Shown here one piece after another: positions 49,371 to 62,576 of a stretch of DNA of 64,000 nt; the first letter of the stretch is position 1; each line of letters starts with the position of its first letter. Made by a program: the position numbers and the translations under genes. The notes beneath the pieces were generated by a model, which made no database searches, had not been told where the DNA came from, and saw only the letters and a program-made list of their open reading frames with translations. This DNA comes from Cucumis sativus (Eukaryota; Streptophyta; Magnoliopsida; Cucurbitales; Cucurbitaceae), in NCBI RefSeq assembly GCF_000004075.3, contig NC_026656.2, forward strand, positions 17,246,607-17,310,606, read 5' to 3'.

Positions 49371-52300
49371 ATGGCGCTCGCTTTTGATGAGTATGGAAGG
49401 CCTTTTATAATCTTGAAGGAGCAGGAGCAGAAGACCAGGTTGAGGGGTCTCGATGCCCAGAAGGCTAACATTGCTTCTGGTAAAGCTGTTGCTCGTATCC
49501 TCAGGACCTCTCTTGGTCCTAAGGGTATGGACAAGATGCTCCAGAGCCCCGATGGGGACGTTACAATAAGTTAGTCTCCCTCATTTCCTCTACTTCTCAC
49601 TTCTAATCTCTCTCTCTTTTTTTTTTTTTTTTTTTTTAATTCTTGCTTTCTTTTATTGGATTTTAGAACGAAATGTGTTGTTCTTTACTCCTTTCTTTGA
49701 ATCTGGACATTGCATCTTTATGGGTTACTGGCACTTGAACGTGAGCATGCTATTATACTCGGCGTTTAAATAAAATCGTTGATCTTTTATTGGTTTTTAT
49801 TTTTATACTCGCTCTTGCTGGTCTGTAACTTTGGGAAGTAGTATGTCTGAATTTGAGTGGTTATAGTTAGCTAATAATGTAGTTAACTAGGGCTTTGTTG
49901 ATAATAAATGTAGCTTTGATGACCAAGAAACAAGTTACACCGTGTAAACGAGTTAATGATCACTAGCAGAAGGGTAATATTTCATAAAGGGCCGTGATTT
50001 TGATCACTGTCTCGTGTTCATTCCGTAGTGTTCAGTTTGAGTTCGTACATCGCATCCCCTTTGATACTTGAAATGGATACTATTCTTCTTTCGGAGAAAT
50101 AATAAAGGTCGAAAAAGTTCAGGCCAAACTTAAGGATAGCACTATGTCCTCTTAAGGGCAGGAGCCTGGACATTATATCAAGGCATTTTTTTTTCCTTCC
50201 CTTTTGGTGGTTTTATTTTGAGCCATAGGAGAATTCATAAGTAGTCGTTTTGGTTTTTGTTTATATTTATTAATTAATTTATTTTTTATAGTTTGAGATT
50301 TGAAGTTTTGGGCTTAGCATGTGACTTCATTCATTATCTTTATAGATTTTGAATACCTGAAATCATGTCCAAACATTTGCCCAATATGTTAATTTTTGGC
50401 ATTCGTCGGAGATGTAGCTGGAAACAATACACTTCTACATTGTAGTCAATAATATTTTCTTTAAATATGTTTGATGTCTTGTTAGTTCTGTTCATAAGAA
50501 AATTCCAGTTGTTGTAAGTTTGTTTCATTTATGTTATCAAAGTTTAATGTCGTAGAAGTTTGAACTATTTTCTTTTGTTGGTTTATTTTCCAGTAAATTC
50601 CACTTGTTATGTCTTTTTCAGCAAATGATGGTGCAACAATCTTGGAGCAGATGGATGTTGACAATCAAATTGCCAAATTGATGGTTGAGTTGTCTCGAAG
50701 TCAGGATTATGAGATTGGTGATGGCACTACTGGGGTGGTTGTAATGGCTGGTGCACTCTTGGAACAGGCTGAGCGATTATTAGAACGTGGAATTCATCCC
50801 ATTCGAGTTGCGGAGGGTTATGAGCTGGCCTCCAGGATAGCTGTTGACCATCTGGAGCATATTGCACAAAAGTTTGATTTTGGAGAGAAAAACTTAGAGC
50901 CTTTGATTCAAACTTGCATGACCACTTTATCATCAAAGATGTACGGTGATGTGATTCTATTCTTTCATTTTTATCTTAATGAAAGTCATTTCTTATAAGG
51001 GAGCCAAAAAAAAAAAAAGAAAAAAAAAACGAGTCCAGTATACTTTGCTGGTTCATTATGGCATCAACATTCTTGATTTTTAAATGATGTTGCACAGACT
51101 ACAGTCATGGATGCATGTTATGTTTATTGTAACAGTTGTTTGATAATAGTTTTTAACCTTGCTTTTCTCGTATGTTAGTCTTGTGCTCTCATACATGCAA
51201 TCAAGTATCATTAATTCAGTTATCATAAATTGTAATTTAATTAATGGTCAAGTGTATTGGTTCGGTTGTGTAACATGAACAGATGAAAGCTTTCAACACC
51301 ATGGTTTTCTCCTAATTTGGAAGTATTATTAATGTTGCACCAGTGATCATATTATGAAAATAGAAAGCTCTAGTAATTTAGCTTTTTGTTTACGGGCAGT
51401 CAAATGATCTTACGATATAATTTTGCAGGCTAAAGATAGATGGTTGATGAATATTATTATGATGTATTGTGACTTCGATGCCTCTTATAGCCTTTTTCCT
51501 ATCTTGCAGTGTGAATCGTTGTAAGCGTAGTTTAGCAGAAATTGCTGTTAAAGCAGTTGTTGCTGTGGCAGATCTCGAAAGAAGGGATGTTAACCTAGAC
51601 TTGATTAAAGTCGAGGGGAAAGTAGGGGGAAAGTTAGAAGATACTGAACTTGTATATGGTATTATTGTTGACAAGGACATGAGTCACCCTCAGATGCCTA
51701 AGCAAATTGAAGATGCTAAGATTGCCATATTGACTTGCCCGTTTGAGCCTCCTAAGCCCAAGACAAAGCATAAGGTTGATATTGATACAGTGGAGAAGTT
51801 TCAGACATTGAGACTACAGGAACAGAAGTACTTCGATGACATGGTGCAGAAATGCAAGGTAGAACATTAAATGCTAAATCTGGTTCTATGAAATTTTCTG
51901 ATAATGTAATACTATAATCTACTTTGTTGTCTTTTTGGCTTGGGATATAGCTTAGTAGAGAATAGAAAGGTTTCATGGAAGAGGGAGTTCTTCCCTACAA
52001 TTTCAATGATTTTTTTGGACTTGTACTACTTATATTTCAAGAGATATTCCCCTCGGGTTCTTTTAATAATTTTCCTTTGCATTGTCTTATTCTTTTATTT
52101 TTTCTTTTGGTGTTCCCACTGGTAACAATGAGAATTAGGTTTTCTTTCTTTCTTCTCACAAAAGATTTATTTTATGGTTTTGCTAATACATTTTTGTTTC
52201 AGGATGTTGGTGCTACATTAGTTATTTGTCAATGGGGATTTGATGATGAGGCAAATCATCTTCTCATGCACCGAAATTTGCCAGCTGTGAGATGGGTTGG

Positions 52301-54432
52301 TGGTGTGGAGCTAGAGTTGATAGCGATAGCCACAGGTTTGTCTCAATTAGTTTATCAGCATATGAGATTACTCATGTGGGGACCCTTGGGGTTGGGCTCT
52401 CTGAGAACCCTTAGATGCAACTTAGCAGCCTTTGGTTTTAACCCCTGATAATGTTTCCTTCTTGGGATTCCCATTTTCTCGAGTTTTGTGACGAAACATT
52501 TTGAGTTTTTTGACTTTTTGTTTGAAAAAGGAGCATTTTGTTTTTTAATTGTCACAAGTGACACCTCATCCTTGACTAATTTGTTGATTGAATGGCAAGG
52601 CAAAAATTCGAAATTCTTTTAATTTTTAATTGGATCGCGAATTAGTTGATGTCTTAATCATTGTTTTCAATCCAAATTGCTTGCCAAGAAAATGAATTAA
52701 GCTAAAGTTAATCCTCATTTTTAAAGTATTGTTCACTGTGGGTAATGTGTTTTACTTATTTGTTCAAATTGTTGTATTATTTACTTTGTAGGTGGGAGGA
52801 TAGTCCCTAGGTTCCAAGAATTGACATCAGAGAAACTTGGAAAGGTATCCTGATTCTAATCACTTTTCATTTGTCTTTAGAATATTTTTTGGTCATTTTA
52901 AGCATTACATAATTTCTTTTTTTGAATTTCATTCTTGCTAGCAACTTAGCATGTGTGCTTAACTTGTTAAATGTAGAATATACATGTATACTTCATGGTC
53001 GATAGGCAGGGATTTGCTGTGCAAACCATATGGAATTTATTTGGATGAAATATATATTTATGTTGATCTTATGTTTTAATCAGCCAATTCCTCTTTTGTG
53101 ACTTATTTGGATTATGAAATAATCAAATATTCGTTGTAGCTTATGTTTGTCTGAATTTAAGCAACTTTTTTTTTTATCTGAGCTTATTCTATATTACAAG
53201 CTATTCTCTAACTCACAACAATATCTTTTTCTTCTCCTATTTTAAAGGCTGGCTTGGTTCGAGAAAAATCATTTGGTACAACAAAAGATCGGATGCTATA
53301 CATTGAACATTGTGCAAATTCAAGGGCCGTGACTATTTTTATCCGTGGAGGTTGGTAGATTCTTTGTTATTCTGTTTATTCTTCAAGTAATTTATTTTAG
53401 CTTTTTTATGCTGACTGATAAATGATAGATTAGGCTGTAGAGTTTGACAACTAGTTAGAGAAATGATGGTTAGTTGGATACAATTGAGTTTGGCCTAGTA
53501 GTTCAGACTACTCACTTCTAGTGGTGCTCAGTTTAAAGCATTATGGTTAAAAGTGAACCGGGCTCTTGACTGTATGTGCTTAATATATGTAGCAGTAATG
53601 CAGTATCCAGTTTAACACAAGTTGACCAGCTGTTGTACTTATATATTAAAAGGCAGGAAAGATGGAAAAAAATGTAAAATATGAGAGAATAAAAATTAAA
53701 TGATGGAAACGAATGAACACAAGTTAAAATCTTGGTTCAAGACCTTTGATGATCATAAACTCATGAGCTGTATCATTGATGGTTTGTTGTAGGTAACAAA
53801 ATGATGATAGAAGAGACAAAACGCAGTATCCATGATGCTTTATGTGTGGCTAGAAATCTCATTCGCAATAACTCCATAGTATACGGTGGTGGCTCAGCTG
53901 AGATTTCTTGTTCAGTTGCTGTTGAGACAGCTGCTGATAAATACCCTGGAGTTGAGCAGGTATGAGGCTTCTGTCTTGTCCGTAGCCTGTCTTAATGGAC
54001 AAATGATGCTGAATATTTTCTCCCTTTGTTTTTGCAGTATGCTATTAGGGCATTTGCTGATGCTCTGGACGCTGTTCCAATGGCACTTGCGGAGAACAGT
54101 GGATTACAACCCATTGAAACACTTTCGGCTGTAAAATCTCAGCAAATTAAGGTTAGTGTGAACAATAACCATCTCAAATCACTGACTCAAACTTAATATT
54201 TGTGATTTTAAGCATCAACTTCGCGCAAAGGGTTCATCATTAACTTGGATTTAATATTCAGGAGAACAATCCTTATTGTGGAATTGACTGCAATGATATT
54301 GGCACAAATGACATGAGGGAGCAAAACGTATTTGAGACTTTGATCGGTAAGCAACAACAGATTTTACTGGCAACTCAGGTCGTGAAGATGATTCTGAAGA
54401 TTGATGATGTCATTTCTCCTTCGGACTATTAA
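49371..54432 (+). CDS. CCT5: T-complex protein 1 subunit epsilon (CCT5)
   Basis: CCT5 is one of eight subunits of the cytosolic group II chaperonin TRiC/CCT, which folds actin, tubulin and other proteins with ATP. Nine exons close to exactly 535 residues, the usual length: 49371-49569, 50622-50940, 51510-51858, 52203-52335, 52792-52844, 53248-53350, 53793-53959, 54038-54151, 54262-54432. The start [20 protein letters not shown] is typical of plant epsilon. ATP-site motifs: [23 protein letters not shown] and GDGTTG (residues 99-104) and VYGGGSAE with ADALDAVP in the C-terminal equatorial half. Apical domain: [37 protein letters not shown]. The end [19 protein letters not shown] is followed by VISPSDY. 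No intron is needed in the last exon. Confidence 0.96.
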
Positions 54433-56609
54433 CGCATTTGTGGTTTTTGCTGTCTTCACTTGTTGGCCATGGCTTTCTAATGGCATGCATGGCACAGTTG
54501 TCAGTGACGTGAGACTCCTTTTTACTCTTAGTTATAGTAGGGTAATGTTGTGTACCTTAGAATTTTGGCTGCCATTATTTAAAATTTCAGAGTGTATGGT
54601 TTTTTGGGAATGATAGATTATTATTATTTGTGTGAATGTAAAGGACGAGCTCGACATAAGCCTAAGCCTTCTCTTGGTTAGTCTGGTTTATACATGAGCA
54701 AAGTGACATCGTTCACCAACTGTTTTGGTGCTATCTTCCATTTTCTCGGATTTGGTATATTTATTATCAATGGATGGAGGAATGCTTTGTATGAACCGTC
54801 TTCATCGGCCGTTCCCTTTGCTCTGTTCCCTTTAATCTCTATCTCTATCTCTAACTCTTAGGCGAGAGTTTATATTAGGTTAAAGAGGTTCGGTTGGTTG
54901 GTTCTTTTGAAAGAACACAATGGTGTTTTGGGTATTTGAATAGTAATTATTTTGTATGGTTAGACGTTCTCGTTTATTAATTTTAAAATGTGAATAATAT
55001 AATTCTGCTCAAAAAGAATTTGGTGGGATCTTATTATAAAGTCTGTTTCCCCATGTTCCTTGCCCCAGGGAAATACAAATGCATTCAAATGGTGTCATGG
55101 AAGTCTATTATAAATTCGTATATACTTCTCATCAAAGGAAAAGAAAATAAGATTTATTATATAGAAATGGTGTTAGGATAAATTTTGGAAAGGTAGGCCA
55201 TTGGAAAAGACAAGGATCTCATCTGTATGCAAGTTCTACGGTTCAGATTTACCCCAAACAAATTATTTGAATTCTCTTCTCTGTCCTCCATTACTAATAT
55301 TATTGTTTTCTTTGTTATATAATATATGAATCTTTCTAAGACTAACTCATTTTGAAATAGACATAGATGAAAGACGTAGTGACTAAAAGAACTCAGAAGT
55401 TGATATGAAATCATTAAATAGAATTGAATGGAAAATGAAGATGGTAAGGTAATAAACAATAAATGAGGGTGTGACAGTGATTTATGGGTCGTTTGCATTT
55501 GCCTCAAAAGTCCACAGCGCAATGTGTATTTGCTCTGACAGGGAACAACTTCTATCTATCTCCATTCATTGTGTTTCTCTCTTCTCTATTACTTCTCTAT
55601 TCCTTTCCCCCTTCTCTTTTGTTATCAGTCATCCAAACCTTACTTTTATCTTCCCACTTTTATTAATTTATCTTATTGTTTCCATTGGTGTTAGTTTTAT
55701 CGTATTGAACACCTTTTTCATTGCACTTTTATATGCTTCTGGGTGGCCTGTAACTTCACTGTTTTATTTATTAGTTGGATTTTAGATTGTTTTTAGTTCT
55801 GATTCTAAACAAACATATTAAATTTACCATTATTAGTTATAACATGGTTTGATTAACAAAAAACAATTCACCTTAGTCTATGCATCAATAACATTTTTTG
55901 AATCTAATCTTTATACTTTTAAATACATCAACTTCTAATAAATCTTAATTCTTCTAATCCAAGTTGGTTAAATAATAATAATAAACAATAATTTTCATGA
56001 AAGAAAAAGACAAACATATATATATATATATATTTTAAAGAACATTCAATAAAATAACAAAGTAGAAACAATAAGGTTTAAGTTACAGATTTGTTTAGAG
56101 TACAAGAAATGTTAGGTTAGGTTAAGTTATGCTTTACAACTAAATTTGTTCATTAAATGTGCTTTTTTTTTTTAAAGTGTATGAACAAAAATGCTTTTAT
56201 AACCTTTCTTTCTTTTTTCTTTCAATGCTTTCCCTAGCGGATGTCCCTTTTGTGTACTTTATTTGGTACCACACAATTGAATCAAAAGGTTCATAATTGC
56301 ATCCTTGATTTCATGATTTGGATTGTGGCCTTTATCTTATAATTATTGAAGAGTTCCTGTTTTGAAAAGAGAGTACAAAGTTTCTTTTTGCATAATAATA
56401 TTTATCTTAATATTGTAATTAGACGGAATTACAAATGTTGGGTCACTCACTCTGAAATATGACTTTTTCTTAAAGCCTTTTAGTTGTGACCAATCAAATT
56501 AAAATTATACTATACAAGAAGATTCTCAAATCTCTCCTTGCTGATTTATCTTTTAATATAATGTCATATTGGTTCATAATATGTATATATATCACCAACA
56601 GTGGTTGGA
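54433..56609. other. CCT5 3' UTR and AT-rich spacer
   Basis: The first about 300-400 bp are likely CCT5 3' UTR. The remainder has short T- and A-rich runs, including a TA run near 56015-56031, and no supportable gene. CCT5 and the pectate lyase gene converge here. Confidence 0.6.
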
Positions 56610-58439
56610 CTAGCATCGAGACCCTTTTCGACATTTCAACACTCCAGCTCCTGCCGTGATCGAATTGATTAGCGAGGAGGACTTAGCACTCAAGCTGGAT
56701 GCTCTTGCATAGCTAGACGATGCTCCAGCCCCGGACCTTACGAAGAATGCTCCATTCAACATCAAATCTCCATCTGATCTCCAATTCCAATTCTTCCACC
56801 TGCTTTGGGGTGTATCCTCTCGTTTTGTCACCTAAAAGGCCAACCACCAACTTAAGTTAATTTAACAAATATAACCTATTTGAATGGAAACGATAACTTC
56901 TTAACTTAATTGATTCAATTCTCTCACCTCTTTGCTATTTTGGTTATTAGGAGCAAGGTATCTATTTCCTTGGCTATTGATAGTAGGAGATGCACTTCCA
57001 CCAATGGCATACATTATCCAATGAGTATAGTCATTATTTACCACATGGAAATATCCGTGGCGACACCTGTCCATCAATACAAAAAATGTCAAATTGATTT
57101 AGAGGACTTGTTGACTTCTCAACAAAGTATAGCTACCCTTACATTCTCAAACTTTGATTATAAAAATAGAACTTACCGTGGCATTCTTTGAACAAGGCCT
57201 TCACCGAAATGGTTAAAAGCAATGGTGACTTGCATGTTCTTATCTTGAGTATAGGAATCACTGTGTCCTAAAAGCATAACTTTGTTATGATGAGTCATGT
57301 AATTGTTTGAAACAGTAATAGCCGTCGATCCATGAATCGCATCAATCAACCCATCTCGGCAATTCGACAAAGAGCAATGGTCAATCCAAACATGGCTTCC
57401 TCCAAATATAGATATCCCATCCCCGTCTGACACCGTCCTCCAACCGTAATGCTCCGGCGAGTCTCTCACGTAAGTGTTCCCACCTTGCTTGCAATCGTGA
57501 ATGTTAATGCCGTGGATTATAATGTTGGTCACAAATTGAATGGTAATGCAAGGCCCTCCGGCGATGTGGACGGAGACGCCACGCCCGTCGATGGTTTTGA
57601 AAGAGTTCATCAGAAGCTCTGCTTTTAATTTGATGACCATGTCGCGCTTGAAGGTGATCCATAAGGGTTCTTTTTGGATTACGGCGTGCCGGAGTGTGCC
57701 CGGTTTTGGGTTCACCACGTCATTGTCGGATGGGTCAGTCACGATGTAGTATTTGCCGTTTTTGCCGCCGATGGCTCGTTTTCCAAACCCAATGGCGCAG
57801 TCGGCTAGCTTCTTTCGGTTCTTTTCCCAATTGGCATCGCAACGCCAGCAGTCGTCTATCGGGTTGCCAGTTTTACAGGATAGGAACCCCAAATTCCTTC
57901 TTGTTATTGTTGCATTGTTGATGCTCCTGCAAATCCATCACCCATAAAACATAAACATCCAACACAAATTTAGGCCTAAAATCTTGACTATCCAAAGGTA
58001 GCTTTTCAATTTTTAGTTTTTGAAAATTAAGTTCAAAAACTACATTTTTATACATCTCTTTCAAATTATAGTAAGAAATTGAGATAAATAAACTTGATTG
58101 TGAAATGAACAAATTCTCTAAACTTTACTTATTTAACATTTGAATATATTTGTTAGGAAAACAAAAGGTACAATTTTACTGTCATTCAATATTAACGAAA
58201 TATAATTTTGAAAAAGTAGTTAAAAAGAAAAAAAAAGTAACTACAATGTGAATTAATTATAAATGTAGAAGAAGTAATAAAATTGATGTGGGGTGGACTT
58301 ACGTAAGAACTTCTTGGGCGACTAAATCAGGATCGGGGACTGGAGAAGACGATGACATGGAGCTCATTTGGAGCATAACAATACTCAATACTAATAACTT
58401 TATACTCATCATAATCACAACAGAATTGGAATTTTCCAT
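56610..58439 (-). CDS. Pectate lyase (PL1 family)
   Basis: Secreted Ca-dependent enzyme that cleaves de-esterified homogalacturonan by beta-elimination. Four minus-strand exons close to 415 residues: 58439-58303, 57926-57177, 57066-56928, 56831-56610. An N-terminal hydrophobic stretch (residues about 8-26) acts as signal peptide. The core starts [20 protein letters not shown] and [20 protein letters not shown]. The parallel beta-helix follows with [20 protein letters not shown], then [20 protein letters not shown] with Ca-ligand acids and [20 protein letters not shown]. The catalytic Arg motif RMPRCRHG is at residues 293-300, continuing [12 protein letters not shown]. The C-terminus [14 protein letters not shown] is the plant hallmark. 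Alternative starts at Met10/11 would leave a shorter signal peptide. Confidence 0.95.
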
Positions 58440-58441
58440 AG

Positions 58442-58449
<8 letters not shown>

Positions 58450-58486
<37 letters not shown>
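58450..58486 (-). repeat. (CTTT)n microsatellite in pectate lyase leader
   Basis: About eight CTTT units preceded by a short CT run lie 5-45 bp upstream of the pectate lyase start codon (GAAA on the coding strand), so they are in the 5' leader. Confidence 0.85.
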
Positions 58487-58568
58487 GTGTGAATATTAGC
58501 AGAGAAAAGGATTGATTGAGATTTGGGAGAGTTTGGTGATGGTGTAGAAAAGGCTTAAAGAATGCTGG

Positions 58569-58577
58569 TTTTTATAA
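58569..58577 (-). promoter_or_regulatory. TATA box of the pectate lyase gene
   Basis: On the minus strand TATAAAAA lies about 130 bp before the start codon; the leader would be about 100 nt and contain the GAAA repeat. Confidence 0.6.
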
Positions 58578-61500
58578 ACCTTCACAATTGATGTCTAGTT
58601 TATTATTATTATTTTTTATATAATTAAAATAAAAATGCAAAAGATTGTTTTTTTAAAAGAAACCCCCCCCCAAAATCTAAGGTCACATTGATCCATGATT
58701 TCAGTTGGGCACAAAGTAGTTGGCCGTTAACTTTGGCCTTCTCTACCAAAGTCAATTTGAATTACTCATTTCTCAATAACTAATGTGTGTTTAGCTTTTC
58801 TTTTGTTTTGGGACTATGCAATTAACAAGCATATTAATATTAATGCAGTGATTAGAGAAATAATCATAGTATAAAATCTACAAATTATATACTTAACTCA
58901 ACTTAAATTTAAGTGTTTCTTTAACCTCATGATATCCAAGATAGACTCTCTTGCAAGAAAGAAAGTTACTGCAAAATCTGCCGACACTTTCCAAAAAATT
59001 TCAAAATGGATGTCGGCGTCATCATCCTCCCTCTATAAATCCAAATCCAAATTATCTCTTCTTTGTTTTTTCCTTTCCTCTTTTAAATTCATCCCATAAA
59101 TCACAAATTCATCCTCTAAAGTGATTAAATAATATTATGTAAACAACAACGTACATTTTGATTATTAACCATTTGGTTTGAATAATTTTGTTAATTGGAT
59201 CTGATTTAAAAGAAAGAAAGAAAAAAAAAAAGAAAAAGAAAAGATGAAATGCCACATGGGAGGTTCGTACAATCCGTCAAGAAGGTGACGTGGTCATGTT
59301 TATTGTTTGAAAGCCACGTTCTCCCATGTGCCCTTTTGTTAAATCTCAGCCATCCGATGCTTTGACCTTTTGAATTCACATTTTGTTCTCATCAATGATG
59401 TAAGCTCTCAGATTCCATTCCATCATTATTTCTCATTCTCACCCAAAACCAAACACTATAAACTCAGAATTATTATAAACCCAGACGTGGATAAGATACT
59501 ACAATTAAGTATATAATCAATACATGCAAAAACTAAACTATAATTAATTAAAAACGTAGGTTTTAATTAATTATAGTTTGGTAGTACGAACACAATATTG
59601 CGTGTGGATTAGGGCCTTAAACTCCTGCTTGGGTTCCGGGAACTTCAATTATCCCAACTTGGCTTTACATTATAATTTCAATCCAAATATCCCTTTTCAT
59701 ACTCATCATATTATTATTCCAAAAACATTCTTTATAATTTCCACCGACGCCTTCCTTACTACATTCATATCTTAATTCTAATATTGATATATGAGTCCAT
59801 TTTTAATTAGACTTTATAGCGTATTATAGATTGTGATTTAATTAATTATTAAAAAGAAGAGGGAAAAAAAGAGAGTGGAATATGGAGGGCTGCGCTCATT
59901 GAGGCTTATGAAGCAAACCCCAATGTGCATTATTGATATCGCATTTATCATAGCTGTAGGGCACCGCAGATAATTGCCCTAATCAACAACGTATATCCTC
60001 TCTCTCTCTCTTTTTTATTCTTTTCCATACATATTAAATCATTGATTTGTTTTCATATTTGATCTCTTTGTGTTTAAATACATTTAATTAGAAGAGAATT
60101 TGATTTATTAGAAAAATGTATTGAAAGTTATTTAGTTTAAATATATATAAGAATGAAGTCAAAGTACAAAATAATATTGACTGATCTTCTCTCCTCCCCA
60201 CATGGCATCTAGAAGGGGTAGGGAAACACTCCTAATTTTGGTTCACATGCCCTCATCTCAATGCTTAATACCAAATCCCAAATGCTCTCTTAATTGGCCT
60301 TCTTCTTTTTAAATATTTCACTTATCTAGAAGTGAAATGTTCAAACAATTAAACACATGATCATTCAAATACGAGTAATTTAGGAATATGTTGTTATTAA
60401 AAAACTGAGCACATACACCTTTAAAATATTGTTTCTAGGTAGATTAGTATTGTATGTTAAATTGTAAGGGTTAATTAAGACAAAATAAAAAGAAAGAGAG
60501 AAGTGAGATAGTTGAAAAAGAATATTCCAAAACATTCACATGGGAATATTGAGAGAGAGAGGCCATGTGGATCCAATTTAAATCAATGATGAATCATAAA
60601 TTCCTTATGGTAGTGGTCAGTGGGACTTACCTTCATTATCATTTCCCCCCCACACTCCTAATCTCTTCTTAACTTCCTCTTTTAATTTGTTAACTACAAT
60701 TTAAACTTTTTTTTTATCTCTCTCTCTCTTAATCAATAGGTTGATTTATAATATGACAATATATATATATATATATATATAACAAATTTCAATAATAAAA
60801 AAAAGCCTCACTTGATTAGAATAATAATGTACATATTATTTTTAAGTGTAGGTTTAAATTAAATGAACCAATTATTTGACCATATTATAAACTAATTTCC
60901 ACTTCAACATATACATATCCATTCTTTATATTCAACAAATAATATTCTAATTTGACTTCTATAATTAATTAATCACCTAATATACAAATCTTATTTTTTT
61001 GCTTCCCATAAGTTAACTTGCAACTCTCATAATTTAAAACTAGAGGAGAATGATTTTTATATTTTCAACTACCTATTAAAAAAATATTTTAAAGTAGAGC
61101 AACAAAAAAACCATCTTATGTATTTTCATTGTTATTTTGAAAACATATCTTAACTTTAATTTATATCTTTTACTTCAATATTATATGAATACCAAATTTA
61201 TAAAACTTAAAACAAAATAAATTAGAGAATGTGTGTATTTTATTAAGAAAATGAGAAGTTGGAAACAAGAATTATTGTATCTTTATTGGGAAGTTTACTA
61301 ACATCAACAAGAACAAATAAATTAATAAGAAATGGTAAAGGATTGAGAAATGCAATGTAGTTATTGCATGTGCTCCATCGTTATACCTCTACTTCATAAG
61401 TTTGCTAATTAAAAAGAAAAAAGAAACAAATTAGGAATTAACCAATGGATGAAAATTTGCATTTAATGAGATGTGGAAGAGGCAAGTGATGAAGAAAATG

Positions 61501-62576
61501 CCAGAATTTCTTTAATGATAATAATATGTAAAGAAAAAAAGTTAAAAAAGAATGTGTTAATGATTGAATCATGTGCTTGGAAAGATGTGAGAAATAAGAA
61601 ATAGAATGATAAATCAAATTTCAAAATAAGTTAAAAGGAAAAGGAAAAGAAAAGAAAAGGAGAAATATTTAAAAAGTATATCTTTATATTTTATAATATA
61701 AACTTTAATTTTCCCACCTTATCGAAATGGACCAAAAAGTCCAACTTCCATTATTATCACGTGGCTCTCTCTCTCTCTCTCTCTCTTTTCATGCAGAGTT
61801 TGCTTTTGTTTCTTGGGGATCACAGCAATTCTTTTATTTATTTATTTATGTTTAACATAAAATAATACATATTCAATCATTTTTTAGATTTGTATATATA
61901 TATATATGAAAAAATACATAATAAATGATTACAAAGTAGAGATTTTTCTTGTCGTTATAGAAACTGAGGTAGCAAACTAATTCTACTGCTCCCCTGAATC
62001 AAACAGCAATACCTATTGGCCCATTTGTCTGCTCACCCGCCCTATAGACGAAGGCTAAGCCCACTATGTTATTGGTTCCTGGGCTCTCCTGGTAAAGAAG
62101 TCATGGTTGGATTCAGTTTCATTACTAATATCAACGACTGATAATTAGGTAGCTAAACTAAGAACAAAAGGTCGTTAGTAGCTTTCATGATACATGTTAC
62201 AAATCTTAAAATCCAGGCTTCCAATCCTCGACTCAAAGTGAGGAAAACCAATAAATAGTAATTTCTTATTTTATTGTGATTAAGATCTAAGAAAAAATCC
62301 AAGTACCCGGCTATATTGTACAGATTACAGATTACATTTAAAAGTATGCCAAAAATCCAGATCCCGCACCCTAATCTATCATGGATGAGTGAAACTCTTA
62401 AGACTGAAGCGACCACCAGGAGAAAGTTCAACTTCAGTATTCGTGATACCTCCGATGGAATTTTTCACGGTATCGAGCTATGCAAAACAATTGGCTTTAG
62501 TGCCATATCAACCATGTGAACTATCCTGCTGGCTTCTATAATCGAAACAACACTATCTCTATCTTCCATCAACCAG
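58578..62576. other. AT-rich spacer, 4 kb, no gene seen
   Basis: Contains a perfect 19-bp inverted repeat at 59535-59579, a (CT)n run at about 59999-60012, a (TA)n run at about 60761-60780, a (CT)n run at about 61766-61787 and a TATTT-like run near 61831-61848. An open frame at 59578-59775 shows no recognisable protein. The far right is the 3' flank of the ALB3-like gene. Confidence 0.55.
59535..59579. repeat. Perfect 19-bp inverted repeat with 7-nt loop
   Basis: Arms at 59535-59553 and 59561-59579 are exact reverse complements; the spacer is acgtagg. The arms are AT-rich (aaactataattaattaaaa). Confidence 0.9.

Noticed and set aside
54340-54362. Possible intron at the GGTAAG in CCT5 exon 9
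   Set aside because: The sequence looks like a donor, but reading straight through gives the exact conserved end ([13 protein letters not shown]), so no intron is needed.
59578-59775. 65-codon plus-strand frame beside the 19-bp hairpin
   Set aside because: Starts in the hairpin arm, no ATG context, no recognisable motif, low-complexity AT-rich surroundings.
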